Source of the DNA: Flavobacterium sp.
GTDB taxonomy: Bacteria > Bacteroidota > Bacteroidia > Flavobacteriales > Flavobacteriaceae
Assembly: GCA_030151565.1 (NCBI GenBank)
Contig: JASLDM010000150.1
Coordinates: forward strand, 1 to 24,740
DNA length: 24,740 nt
Direction: 5' to 3'
In this document: piece by piece, positions 16,156-24,124 of the stretch
How positions within the stretch are numbered: position 1 is the first letter of the stretch
How the letters are laid out: the number at the start of each line of letters is the position of its first letter
Position numbers and translations under genes: made by a program
Notes under the pieces: generated by a model
Databases searched by the model: none
The model's input: only the letters and a program-made list of their open reading frames with translations
What the model was told of the DNA's origin: nothing

Positions 16156-16737
16156 ATGAAATTTACTTTAGTCCTTTTTGCACTATTAACCACAACAGTT
16201 TCCTTCTCTCAAAAGAAAAATGCTGAAAACTACTACAACTATTACAACCCGTATAAGCTTGAAAATTTAAAAGGAAAACAATTGACTACTGCTTGGCTAG
16301 ATCAAACGGAGGCTTCAAAAATTTTAGAAGAAGAAATGAAGGAGGCAGGTCTGGAATGGATCAGCACTTTCAGAATCGTAAAACTAAATGACGCTGACTA
16401 TATTTTAACGACCTGCTATTCTGAAAAAAGCAAGGTAGGCTTTGTCTATGAATCCACACACAATGCTTTCCCTAACAAAGCAAACCGACAGCTAAAGAGC
16501 CTTTACAAAGAAATGACAGGAAATGATTACGCTGAAAAAATAGTTGACCTAGAGGGAAACTCTAAGTTTATCAAGATAACGGAATTACCCAAAAACATCC
16601 AACTGATTAAAGAAGATATTTATTGGTATCAATACACAGAAAATCAAGAAGACGACCACAAACTGGTTTCCAAAAATGATATGTACCAAATTTTTAGAAG
16701 CGACGTTAAAACTATGATTTCTAAGTTTAGCAAATAA
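16156..16737 (+). CDS. Unrecognised secreted protein
   Basis: A 193-residue protein with a signal peptide (about 1-19, ending FSQ). A Tyr/Asn-rich stretch NYYNYYNPYKLENL follows the cleavage site. The rest is a small alpha/beta domain with no recognised motif: KLNDADYILTTCYSEKSKVGFVYES and a Lys-rich C-terminal helix. The gene is monocistronic by its spacing. I can only call it a periplasmic or surface hypothetical. Confidence 0.72.
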   Translation: MKFTLVLFALLTTTVSFSQKKNAENYYNYYNPYKLENLKGKQLTTAWLDQTEASKILEEEMKEAGLEWISTFRIVKLNDADYILTTCYSEKSKVGFVYESTHNAFPNKANRQLKSLYKEMTGNDYAEKIVDLEGNSKFIKITELPKNIQLIKEDIYWYQYTENQEDDHKLVSKNDMYQIFRSDVKTMISKFSK

Positions 16738-16780
16738 CCTAGATGCGGTAAGGACAGTCAATAAGTTTGTTTTTTTTAGT

Positions 16781-16788
16781 TAATTTAG
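16781..16788 (+). promoter_or_regulatory. Possible -7 promoter box (TAATTTAG)
   Basis: A TAnnTTAG box followed by CAAAA, about 140 bases before the start at 16930. A TTTG at 16766-16769 is 11 bases upstream, too close for a standard -33 element. Confidence 0.22.
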
Positions 16789-16791
16789 CAA

Positions 16792-16811
16792 AATCAAGTT
16801 TTTACTTGATT
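16792..16811 (+). terminator. Short hairpin, weak terminator candidate
   Basis: AATCAAG and CTTGATT form a perfect 7-bp stem around a 6-base loop. The bases after it are only partly T-rich (CGCTTTCTTT). It may instead belong to the leader of the next gene. Confidence 0.25.
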
Positions 16812-16929
16812 CGCTTTCTTTAAATAATGAACAACTTCCTACACGTATACCCTTTTCAATCAAAAGATTTGGAAGTAAATCAGGAAACGAGATTCGAACA
16901 ATTTGTACCTATAACCTAAAAAACACACC

Positions 16930-17487
16930 ATGAAAAAGCTTTTACTTATTTCCGCAATTACTTGTTCTACATTTACCTATAGCCAAGAAAACAAAGCGCT
17001 ACAAGTGGAAATAGACCAGATAAAACAGGAAATGAGAGTACTACGAAACGACATACAATCCGTCAAAACTCAAAACAGTTACTTAAAAAAAGCCTTTGAT
17101 ATCAGCAAGCCTATTTTAGAACAAAATCAAGGAAACAGTGACTATAGAATCACAAAGGTAGTTGGTAATAAAAAAGACAAAACCATTACTATTAATTTTC
17201 TAATCGAAGCTAAAGACGAAAACAAACAAGCGTCTATACAAGATTTCTCTCTAGTTGACCTACTTGGTAATCAATACGAAATAGACTTTTATCAGAGTTC
17301 GAATGTAAATCCTAATCTAGTACTGAATGTGCCGTTAACTAATAAAATCACTTTCAAAGAAATCATTGAAGAACCCCTAATCATCAAGCTATTTAAATTC
17401 AAAACAAACTATACCCTTGAAAAAAACACTTTTAAAGGATATAGTTCTATCCAAGAATTTAGAGACCTAAATGTAGTTTGGGAATAA
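16930..17487 (+). CDS. Secreted protein with an N-terminal coiled coil
   Basis: A 185-residue protein with a signal peptide (1-19, ending YSQ). Residues about 23-50 (LQVEIDQIKQEMRVLRNDIQ) have a clear heptad pattern and should form a coiled coil. A beta-rich domain follows (TKVVGNKKDKTITINFLIEA and on) that resembles an immunoglobulin-like or DUF4352-like fold, though I cannot assign it. The coiled coil suggests oligomerisation. It is followed after 26 bases by the membrane-protein gene at 17514, so the two probably share a transcript. Confidence 0.72.
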   Translation: MKKLLLISAITCSTFTYSQENKALQVEIDQIKQEMRVLRNDIQSVKTQNSYLKKAFDISKPILEQNQGNSDYRITKVVGNKKDKTITINFLIEAKDENKQASIQDFSLVDLLGNQYEIDFYQSSNVNPNLVLNVPLTNKITFKEIIEEPLIIKLFKFKTNYTLEKNTFKGYSSIQEFRDLNVVWE

Positions 17488-17513
17488 GAAATAGGTTTAA
17501 AAACCAAAGCCCT

Positions 17514-18065
17514 ATGGAAATAGATAATCAACTAGATATCCCTTTTAGTAAAACTAAAATAATCGTGAGCTTTTTGAGTTCCTTGGTATTTATTGGTCTT
17601 GGTCTTTGGTTTTTAATACTTCCTCCAAAAAACGATCATGCACTGTTGGGTAATCCTATTTTTATTTATGCATTAGGTTCTTCAGCAATTCTATTTTTTG
17701 GTTATATCGCCCTACTTCTACTTCGAAAAGTGGCCGATAAAAAACCCGGTTTATCTCTTAATAAACTAGGTATTGTAGATCATTCTAGTGCTGTAGCAAT
17801 GGGCACAATCCTTTGGGAAGACATTGAAATGATCAAAATAGTCCAAACTTTCAATCAGAAATTCTTGATATGTATTGTCAAAAACCCAGAAGTTTATTTG
17901 AATAAAACAAGCAAGTCTTTATGGAGAAAAACATTAATAATGAATCATAAAACCTATGGCTCTCCTATAACGATTTCTTCTAATGCCCTACAAATCAAGT
18001 TTAATGATTTATTTGAATTACTGATTCTGAAAAAGAAGGAGTACGACGCACGACAAGCAAAATAA
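17514..18065 (+). CDS. STM3941-like membrane protein
   Basis: A 183-residue protein from the ATG at 17514. Two hydrophobic segments (about 17-37 and 47-70) precede a cytosolic beta-rich part that starts LSLNKLGIVDHSSAVAMGTILWEDIEMIKI, a layout like the PH-like domain of STM3941-type proteins. The function of that group is unknown. A TTG start at 17478, overlapping the upstream gene by 10 bases, is possible but less likely than ATG. It ends with a charged Lys-rich helix. Confidence 0.72.
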   Translation: MEIDNQLDIPFSKTKIIVSFLSSLVFIGLGLWFLILPPKNDHALLGNPIFIYALGSSAILFFGYIALLLLRKVADKKPGLSLNKLGIVDHSSAVAMGTILWEDIEMIKIVQTFNQKFLICIVKNPEVYLNKTSKSLWRKTLIMNHKTYGSPITISSNALQIKFNDLFELLILKKKEYDARQAK

Positions 18066-18124
18066 AGCGATATACTATGACGCTCTTTTAACCAAAACAA
18101 CATCAAATACATCATAGATAAGTA

Positions 18125-18778
18125 TTGAATACAATTTATATTTTTAGCGGTTTAGGAGTTGATCAAAGAGTTTTTGACAACATAGACTTTGGAACTCTTG
18201 ATGTGGTTTTTATTGATTGGATACCTCCTCACATAAACGAGCCCATACAGGATTATGCAAAAAGGATATCCGAAAAAATAACTTCTAAAAATCCAACTTT
18301 AATTGGGCTCTCTTTTGGTGGTATTTTATGTGTAGAATTATCCAAAATTATACAGACCAAACAGATTCTACTAATAGCCTCTGCTAAAACTAAATTCGAA
18401 CTCCCTACGATGTATAGACTTCTAGGTAAATTAAAAATCAACAAGATCCTCCCGGCTTCAGTATTAAAAAAGCATAACTTCCTCTCAAATTGGATGTTTG
18501 GGCTCGAATCGGAATCTGAAAAGGAACTTTTAAAAGACATCTTAAAAGACACAGATTCTTATTTTTTAAAATGGGCAATTAATGAAATTCTCAATTGGAC
18601 AAACACCACTGCACCACAAAACCATGTCCATATCCACGGTAATAAAGATCGGATTATTCCTTTAAAAAATGTCAACTCAAATTTCATTATTGATCAAGGT
18701 GGTCATTTTATGACGGTTAATAAAGCTGCTGAAATAGAAACAATTATTAAAAAATCACTAGGAATATCGGCATTTTAA
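18125..18778 (+). CDS. Alpha/beta hydrolase with a TTG start
   Basis: This 217-residue protein is a compact alpha/beta-hydrolase. The oxyanion strand reads IYIFSGLGVDQRVF. The nucleophile elbow GLSFGG puts Ser63 in place, Asp175 lies in HGNKDRIIP and His194 in DQGGHF, completing the triad. The start must be TTG at 18125: a stop precedes it by one codon and the next in-frame ATG would delete the first conserved strand and the nucleophile. It is a soluble protein with no signal peptide. The substrate is unknown. Confidence 0.85.
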   Translation: MNTIYIFSGLGVDQRVFDNIDFGTLDVVFIDWIPPHINEPIQDYAKRISEKITSKNPTLIGLSFGGILCVELSKIIQTKQILLIASAKTKFELPTMYRLLGKLKINKILPASVLKKHNFLSNWMFGLESESEKELLKDILKDTDSYFLKWAINEILNWTNTTAPQNHVHIHGNKDRIIPLKNVNSNFIIDQGGHFMTVNKAAEIETIIKKSLGISAF

Positions 18779-18792
18779 AAGCTCTTGTTTTA

Positions 18793-18810
18793 GAACAGTA
18801 TTTACTGTTC
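18793..18810. promoter_or_regulatory. Perfect inverted repeat after the hydrolase gene
   Basis: GAACAGTA and TACTGTTC form an 8-bp stem around TT, 15 bases after the stop codon. There is no T-run on the plus strand, so a terminator role is doubtful. Its half site ACAG/CTGT recurs in the palindrome upstream of hypA, so a regulator site is another option. Confidence 0.35.
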
Positions 18811-18853
18811 AAGATTTCGTGGTGTCCTTTACTAATTTTATTCCCTTTTTTAA

Positions 18854-18861
18854 TACATTAG
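18854..18861 (+). promoter_or_regulatory. Possible -7 promoter box (TACATTAG)
   Basis: A TAnnTTAG box followed by CAAAA, about 110 bases before the DUF1801 start. It has the same form as the boxes at 8342 and 15412. Confidence 0.28.
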
Positions 18862-18971
18862 CAAAAAATATAGGGCTTTTAACAGAGAGTAAACTAGTTT
18901 ATTCGCTCTTTTATTTTCAAAATTTTTTAAAAGTTCAAGAATTACAAATCAACCAAATCAAACGAAGATAA

Positions 18972-19427
18972 ATGAAAGCATCTGGTAATACCGTACAGGA
19001 AATATTAACAAACTTGCCTGAAGATCGAATAGTACCTTTTACAAAACTCCACAATACAATACTTGAAAACCTTCCCGAAGGATTTGAAGCTGCCATGAGT
19101 TATGGCGGATTAGGCTATGTTGTACCTCACACGCTATATCCTGCCGGTTATCATTGTAAGCCCATCGAGCCCCTTCCGTTTGCTGGACTAGCTTCGCAAA
19201 AGAACTCAATTAATTTTTACCATATGGGCATTTATGCCAATCCCGAATTATTAGAATGGTTTGTTGCTGAATATCCTAAACACAGCAAACAAAAATTAGA
19301 TATGGGTAAAAGCTGTATTCGCTTTAAAAAACTAGAAGAAATCCCTTACGACCTCATCGCGCAATTAATGAAAAAAATCAGTGTAGAAGAATGGATTTCG
19401 ACGTATGAAAGTAAATATAAAAAATAG
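18972..19427 (+). CDS. DUF1801 (YdhG-like) protein
   Basis: A 151-residue cytosolic protein of the DUF1801 fold. It has the characteristic opening VQEILTNLPEDR with a following helix, then AAMSYGGLGYVVP, where members have 'E.i.YG.P.y', followed by PFAGLASQKNSINFYHMGIY and the late DMGKSCIRFKKLEEIP segment. The molecular function is unknown in the family, which resembles frataxin in fold. It is followed in a convergent arrangement by the hydrolase gene on the other strand. Confidence 0.85.
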   Translation: MKASGNTVQEILTNLPEDRIVPFTKLHNTILENLPEGFEAAMSYGGLGYVVPHTLYPAGYHCKPIEPLPFAGLASQKNSINFYHMGIYANPELLEWFVAEYPKHSKQKLDMGKSCIRFKKLEEIPYDLIAQLMKKISVEEWISTYESKYKK

Positions 19428-19513
19428 AGTATGGAAAAACACTTGATTTTAAAGCTAAGTTCCTCCTTATTACTAGCTTCTAGAAACAAAGTTCTAAATA
19501 TGACAATATGTGC

Positions 19514-20458
19514 CTATTTAAGCCAAATCTGTAACTGTTTAAAAAATGCATCTTGTTGATCTATAAAAATATTATGAGAGCCATTTTCTAGCAAAACAAC
19601 ATTATCTTCCCCGATGCTTTTAGCCAAACGCGCCACTTCTTTTCTCGGCAGAACTCCATCGTCTTGGCCATAGATACCATATAGTTTTACGCGACCTTTT
19701 AAATTCAGGATATCATCGCCAAAATCAATACTCGTGTATTTCTCATTTTTCCAAAACCCTAATGGCGATTCAAAATCGGGTTTAGCACTATACTGCTGAT
19801 AGAGACTATTTGCGTACAAGCTTCCATACAGTTCTCTTGCCTGTGGACTAATTTGCTTGGGAAGATAAAATTTATTTGCCATAGCGTGCATCAATATATA
19901 AGAACTATATGCCAGAGAATTGGGATCCATTTTTTCAATGAAGCGCACATAATTCTGATTTACGACATCTCCACTATCCTCATAGATCTTTTTAACCGAT
20001 GCCAATGTCCCTTCCAATATATTTGGATAAGAAATGGGTGCGCTCACATAAATAATCGAGTTTACACAATCAGCCTTGTTTTTAGCATAATAAGTAGCGA
20101 TAACACCTCCAAAACTATGCGCTATGAAATTAGCTTTCTGTATCTTGTAGGTGGTCAATACATAATCTATATCTTCAAGCGTCTCTTTAAAAGTATATTG
20201 AGCTTGCAATTCAGCAGAACGACCTTCTCCACGTCGATCATACACTATGACAAAATATCCCAAATCAGCTAAAGCCTCTGCAGTTGTAAGCTCAAAGTTC
20301 AAACTAGAAAACCCGGGGCCACCATGTAAAAAAACAATCGGTGTATCCTCTGGAGATCCATAACTTTTTGAATACACCTCTTGACTAAAAGCACAACTTA
20401 CGAAAAGCAGACTAAGCACTACATAAAAAACACGGTGTAATTGAAATTGAAACATCAA
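19514..20458 (-). CDS. Exported alpha/beta hydrolase, proline-iminopeptidase-like
   Basis: A 314-residue protein with a signal peptide (about 1-26, ending AFSQ). The oxyanion loop HGGPGF (45-50) is typical of proline iminopeptidases and related esterases. The nucleophile is Ser115 in AHSFGG, the acid is Asp266 or Asp267 in YGQDDGVLP and the base His295 in GSHNIF. YDRRGEGRS, a form of the 'D.RG.G.S' loop, is at 73-81. It would cleave an N-terminal Pro peptide or ester in the periplasm. The substrate is not decided by sequence. Confidence 0.88.
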   Translation of the reverse strand: MMFQFQLHRVFYVVLSLLFVSCAFSQEVYSKSYGSPEDTPIVFLHGGPGFSSLNFELTTAEALADLGYFVIVYDRRGEGRSAELQAQYTFKETLEDIDYVLTTYKIQKANFIAHSFGGVIATYYAKNKADCVNSIIYVSAPISYPNILEGTLASVKKIYEDSGDVVNQNYVRFIEKMDPNSLAYSSYILMHAMANKFYLPKQISPQARELYGSLYANSLYQQYSAKPDFESPLGFWKNEKYTSIDFGDDILNLKGRVKLYGIYGQDDGVLPRKEVARLAKSIGEDNVVLLENGSHNIFIDQQDAFFKQLQIWLK

Positions 20459-20487
20459 ATAAGCTTTAAATATGTGTTAAAAACAAA

Positions 20488-20495
20488 CAAATATA
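20488..20495 (-). promoter_or_regulatory. Promoter -7 box (TATATTTG) for the exported hydrolase
   Basis: On the minus strand a perfect TAnnTTTG box lies about 30 bases before the hydrolase start. A TTTA lies 18 bases upstream of it; the nearest TTG is 22 bases upstream. This is a plausible Bacteroidota promoter. Confidence 0.55.
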
Positions 20496-20645
20496 GTCTT
20501 TTGTACGTAGGAATAAACAACAATTGAAGAGCGTTACTAGGTTGGATTTTTCAATTATTAAATAAAAAACACGTTAACGTAGTTGAAATTAGAACAAACA
20601 TTATGATAAACACTTGAAAACGATGCCTATTTAAAGGGTTTTTCT

Positions 20646-20653
20646 TATCTTTG
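20646..20653 (+). promoter_or_regulatory. Promoter -7 box (TATCTTTG) for the yicC operon
   Basis: A perfect match to the Bacteroidota TAnnTTTG consensus 20 bases before the yicC start, implying a very short leader. No clear -33 TTG at the expected distance. Confidence 0.6.
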
Positions 20654-20673
20654 TCGCTTTATTTTATCAGTAT

Positions 20674-21534
20674 ATGATACACTCTATGACCGGTTTCGGT
20701 AAAGCTTCTTTGCAATTACCTACCAAAAAAATCACTGTTGAGGTGAAATCTTTAAACAGTAAAGGACTTGACTTAAATGTTAGACTTCCTTTGACTTATC
20801 GCGAAAAAGAGCTTCCGCTACGCAATGTAGTTGCTCAAATTTTAGAACGAGGTAAGGTCGATTTTTCTCTTTATGTTGAAGTTACAGCAGAAGAAACATC
20901 AAGCAAAATCAATGCACCTATCGTGCTTTCTTATATCCAACAAATGCGTCAAATCATTCCATCGGCAGATGAAACGGAATTGATGAAAATGGCTGTTCGT
21001 ATGCCTGATGCTTTAAAGGTAGAACGCGTAGAACTAGACGAAACGGAATGGACAAAAATCAACGAGGTAATCGAAGAAGCGTTGGAAAATATTCAATCGT
21101 TTCGTAGAAGTGAAGGAAATACTTTGGAACAAGATTTTATCATTCGCATTCAGAACATCCAAAATTTAATGGATCAAGCAACGGCTTTAGACGGAGAACG
21201 TATAGCTACTGTAAAAGAACGTTTGCGCAACAACTTAAATGAATTAGAAGTTAATGTAGATGAAAATCGCTTTGAGCAAGAAGTGATTTATTATTTGGAA
21301 AAAATGGACATTACAGAAGAAAAAGTTCGTTTAGCAAATCATCTAAATTATTTTTTAGAAACCTTATCAGGATCCGAAGCAAATGGACGCAAATTAGGTT
21401 TCATCGCACAAGAGATGGGACGTGAGATCAATACAATGGGGTCTAAATCCAACCATGCGCAAATGCAAAAATTAGTCGTTCAAATGAAAGACGAATTAGA
21501 AAAAATCAAAGAACAAGTTTTAAACGTTTTATAA
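20674..21534 (+). CDS. yicC: YicC/YloC-family endoribonuclease
   Basis: A 286-residue protein of the family's usual length. It opens with the diagnostic MIHSMTGFGKA and ends with the C-terminal motif MGREINTMGSKSNHAQM, where conserved acidic residues belong to the metal-binding active site of YicC-like endoribonucleases. The middle is mostly helical. The enzyme cleaves RNA and influences small-RNA turnover in E. coli. It heads an operon with gmk (17 bases downstream) and nadD, an order common in Bacteroidota, behind a good TAnnTTTG box. Confidence 0.95.
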   Translation: MIHSMTGFGKASLQLPTKKITVEVKSLNSKGLDLNVRLPLTYREKELPLRNVVAQILERGKVDFSLYVEVTAEETSSKINAPIVLSYIQQMRQIIPSADETELMKMAVRMPDALKVERVELDETEWTKINEVIEEALENIQSFRRSEGNTLEQDFIIRIQNIQNLMDQATALDGERIATVKERLRNNLNELEVNVDENRFEQEVIYYLEKMDITEEKVRLANHLNYFLETLSGSEANGRKLGFIAQEMGREINTMGSKSNHAQMQKLVVQMKDELEKIKEQVLNVL

Positions 21535-21551
21535 ACATCAGCAACGTTATT

Positions 21552-22121
21552 ATGAAAAGAGGAAAATTAATCGTTTTTTCTGCACCTTCAGGATCTGGTA
21601 AAACTACGATCGTTAGACACCTTTTGGAACAATCAGAATTAAATTTAGAGTTTTCAATATCAGCAACTTCACGTGAACCTCGTGAAATGGAAATCAATGG
21701 AAAAGATTACTATTTCATTTCTTTACACGATTTTAAACAACACATAAAAGCTGAAGATTTTTTGGAGTGGGAAGAAGTATATCGCGATAACTTTTATGGA
21801 ACTTTAAAAAGCGAAATAGAACGTATTTGGAGCGAAGGTAAAAACGTTATTTTTGATATTGATGTAGCTGGAGGATTAAGAATTAAAAAGAAATTTCCGG
21901 ATGAGACATTGGCTGTTTTTGTAAAACCACCAAGCATTGATGAATTAAAAATTCGTTTGAAAAAACGCTCTACCGAGAGTGAAGAAAAAATCAATATGCG
22001 TATTGCAAAAGCCTCTGTAGAATTGGCTACTGCACCGCAATTTGATACGATCATTAAAAATTATGATTTAGACACTGCTAAAGAGGAAGCTTTTCAGTTG
22101 GTGAAAAATTTTATAAAATAA
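21552..22121 (+). CDS. gmk: Guanylate kinase
   Basis: A 189-residue nucleotide kinase that converts GMP and ATP to GDP and ADP, an essential step in GTP and dGTP supply. The P-loop SAPSGSGKTT is near the N-terminus. The GMP-binding segment reads SATSREPREMEINGKDYYF, close to the consensus 'TTR.PR.GE..G.DY.F'. VIFDIDVAGG forms the Walker B-like strand, and the lid has LKKRSTESEEKINMRI. Length and order are normal. It sits between yicC and nadD with short gaps, so it is co-transcribed. Confidence 0.96.
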   Translation: MKRGKLIVFSAPSGSGKTTIVRHLLEQSELNLEFSISATSREPREMEINGKDYYFISLHDFKQHIKAEDFLEWEEVYRDNFYGTLKSEIERIWSEGKNVIFDIDVAGGLRIKKKFPDETLAVFVKPPSIDELKIRLKKRSTESEEKINMRIAKASVELATAPQFDTIIKNYDLDTAKEEAFQLVKNFIK

Positions 22122-22131
22122 ACATACGATT

Positions 22132-22719
22132 ATGAAAGTTGGATTGTATTTCGGTACGTTTAATCCCATCCATATTGGCCATCTTATTATTGCCAATCAC
22201 TTGGTGGAATATACCGATTTAGATGAAATTTGGATGGTAGTTACTCCACACAGCCCTCTTAAGAAAAAGAAAGGCTTACTGGAAGACTATCATCGTATCC
22301 ACATGGTTCACACTGCTCTGGATAAATATGATCGCTTAAAGGCATCTGATATCGAGTTTCATCTTCCACAACCCAATTATACCGTAGATACGATGGCTTA
22401 TCTGCATGAAAAATATCCAAAACACAGCTTTAGCCTTATTATGGGCGAAGATAATTTGGATTCTTTCCCGAAGTGGAAAAACTACACGGTACTTCTTGAG
22501 CGCTATTCACTCTATGTATACCCACGCATATACAGTGATAAATTAGCATCAAACCCATTGCTAGATCATCCAAATGTTACCTTGGTTGATAATGCACCTA
22601 TTATGGAAATTTCATCCACCTTTATCCGCCAAGCAATACAAGACGGAAAAGACGTACGCCCCCTACTGGACACCGAAGTTTGGAACTACATAGATCATAA
22701 TTTATTCTACAAAAAATAA
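22132..22719 (+). CDS. nadD: Nicotinate-nucleotide adenylyltransferase
   Basis: This 195-residue enzyme makes deamido-NAD from nicotinate mononucleotide and ATP in NAD synthesis. It carries the nucleotidyltransferase motif GTFNPIHIGHL with the two His residues of the HxGH type, then PHSPLKKK in the substrate loop, SLIMGEDNLDSFPKWKN and the C-terminal ISSTFIRQAI, the usual ISST-x-IR motif. Ten bases separate it from gmk, making it the last gene of this operon. No strong terminator follows. Confidence 0.95.
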   Translation: MKVGLYFGTFNPIHIGHLIIANHLVEYTDLDEIWMVVTPHSPLKKKKGLLEDYHRIHMVHTALDKYDRLKASDIEFHLPQPNYTVDTMAYLHEKYPKHSFSLIMGEDNLDSFPKWKNYTVLLERYSLYVYPRIYSDKLASNPLLDHPNVTLVDNAPIMEISSTFIRQAIQDGKDVRPLLDTEVWNYIDHNLFYKK

Positions 22720-22759
22720 CAGCAAATTAAGAGCATTTCATTGGGCTTTTTGTAATTTT

Positions 22760-22767
22760 AACCTTTG
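22760..22767 (+). promoter_or_regulatory. Possible promoter box (AACCTTTG) for the alcohol dehydrogenase gene
   Basis: Differs from TAnnTTTG only at the first base. TTG at 22741-22743 lies 16 bases upstream, a suitable -33 element. The start codon is 15 bases downstream. Confidence 0.35.
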
Positions 22768-22781
22768 AAAATAACTCTATT

Positions 22782-23945
22782 ATGTTGAATTTTAATCTAT
22801 ATAACCCTACCCGTTTAGTATTCGGAGCAGGTCAAATCGCTCAATTAAAAAGCTTAATCCCTACAGATCAAAAAATACTTTTAGTCTATGGAGGCGGAAG
22901 CATTTTTAAAAATGGCATCCACAAACAAGTTACGGAAGCACTCGACCAACATCAAGTAATTGAATTTGGAGGTATTGAAGCAAACCCACACTTTGAAACC
23001 CTTATGAAAGCTGTTTCTATAATCAGAACTGAAAAAATAGATTTCATACTTGCTGTAGGTGGTGGAAGTGTTATAGATGGTGTTAAATTTATTTCCGCAG
23101 CCGTTCCATTTGAAGGAGAACCTATCGATATTATTAAAAAGAAAGCAGGTCTCAACGGTAAGGCATTGCCATTCGGAACCGTACTAACCCTTCCTGCAAC
23201 AGGAAGTGAAATGAATTCAGGAGCTGTAATCACAATTGAAGCAACACAAGAAAAGCTTTCTTTTGGCGATGAGCTATTGTTTCCTAAATTTTCAATTTGC
23301 GATCCAAATGTAATTGCTTCCTTACCTCAAAAACAAATTGTAAACGGTGTTACCGATTCTTTTATTCACGTATTAGAACAATATCTTACCTATCCGCAAG
23401 AAGCACCTTTACAAGACCGCTTTGCTGAAGGAATTTTGCAAACCCTAATTGAAATAGGTCCAAAAGTAATTGCTAACCCTAAAGACTACGACGCAGCAGC
23501 CAACTTGATGTGGTGCTGCACTATGGCTTTAAACGGACTTATTAGTATGGGAGTAAAAACAGATTGGGTAACACACGCTATTGGACACGAATTAACCGCT
23601 TTATACGGTATTGATCACGGAAGAACATTAGCGATTATAGGTCCGAATTTATATCGCGTTATGTTTGATACTAAAAAAGATAAGCTAACTCAATTTGGAA
23701 AACGCGTGTGGAAAATTACTGAAGGTACAGATGAAGAGATCGCTCAAAAAGCCATTGAAGCTATGGTTGACTTTTACCATCAATTGGGAATCAAAACAAA
23801 ACTTTCTGAAAATACCCACGAAATCATTGACCGAACTCCAGACTTCATTACCAAAAGATTTGAAGAACGCGGTTGGATAGCCATGGGAGAAAAACAAAAT
23901 ATAACACTTGATAAAATTAAAGAAATCGTATCTTTAAGTTTATAA
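22782..23945 (+). CDS. yqhD: Iron-containing alcohol/aldehyde dehydrogenase, YqhD/BDH-like
   Basis: This 387-residue protein has the same length as E. coli YqhD and the same start pattern, NPTRLVFGAGQIAQLK. The dinucleotide-binding GGGSIFKNG and GGGSVIDGVKF are present. The metal site is formed by Asp and His in VNGVTDSFIHVLEQYLTYP and two His in HAIGHELTALYGIDHGRTLA. It should reduce aldehydes with NAD(P)H, probably for detoxification or mixed-acid type metabolism. It is a single gene with its own candidate promoter and a strong terminator. Confidence 0.9.
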   Translation: MLNFNLYNPTRLVFGAGQIAQLKSLIPTDQKILLVYGGGSIFKNGIHKQVTEALDQHQVIEFGGIEANPHFETLMKAVSIIRTEKIDFILAVGGGSVIDGVKFISAAVPFEGEPIDIIKKKAGLNGKALPFGTVLTLPATGSEMNSGAVITIEATQEKLSFGDELLFPKFSICDPNVIASLPQKQIVNGVTDSFIHVLEQYLTYPQEAPLQDRFAEGILQTLIEIGPKVIANPKDYDAAANLMWCCTMALNGLISMGVKTDWVTHAIGHELTALYGIDHGRTLAIIGPNLYRVMFDTKKDKLTQFGKRVWKITEGTDEEIAQKAIEAMVDFYHQLGIKTKLSENTHEIIDRTPDFITKRFEERGWIAMGEKQNITLDKIKEIVSLSL

Positions 23946-23953
23946 GCATCCTA

Positions 23954-23983
23954 AACAGCAATTTATAAATTGCTGTTTTTTTT
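23954..23983 (+). terminator. Strong intrinsic terminator after the alcohol dehydrogenase
   Basis: AACAGCAATTTA and TAAATTGCTGTT are perfect complements (12 bp, turn at the centre), followed by a T-run to 23983. It starts 8 bases after the stop codon. Confidence 0.85.
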
Positions 23984-24097
23984 ATGCTAAAAATAAAGTT
24001 CGCACAACTAAACAGCAAAATCTTACAAAACACAAACTACCTTGCCTTATAGTATCAATTTATCAAATAATTTTTTCCAATAATTAAAGGCATTTTG

Positions 24098-24105
24098 TAC
24101 CTTTA
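24098..24105 (+). promoter_or_regulatory. Possible promoter box (TACCTTTA) for the aminopeptidase gene
   Basis: One base from TAnnTTTG and 19 bases before the start codon. No clear -33 element. Confidence 0.35.
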
Positions 24106-24124
24106 TACATTAAATTTTTTCAAA

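Noticed and set aside
19431..19559. 42-residue open frame just after the DUF1801 gene
   Set aside because: It overlaps the convergent hydrolase gene in antisense and shows no recognisable motif; likely chance.
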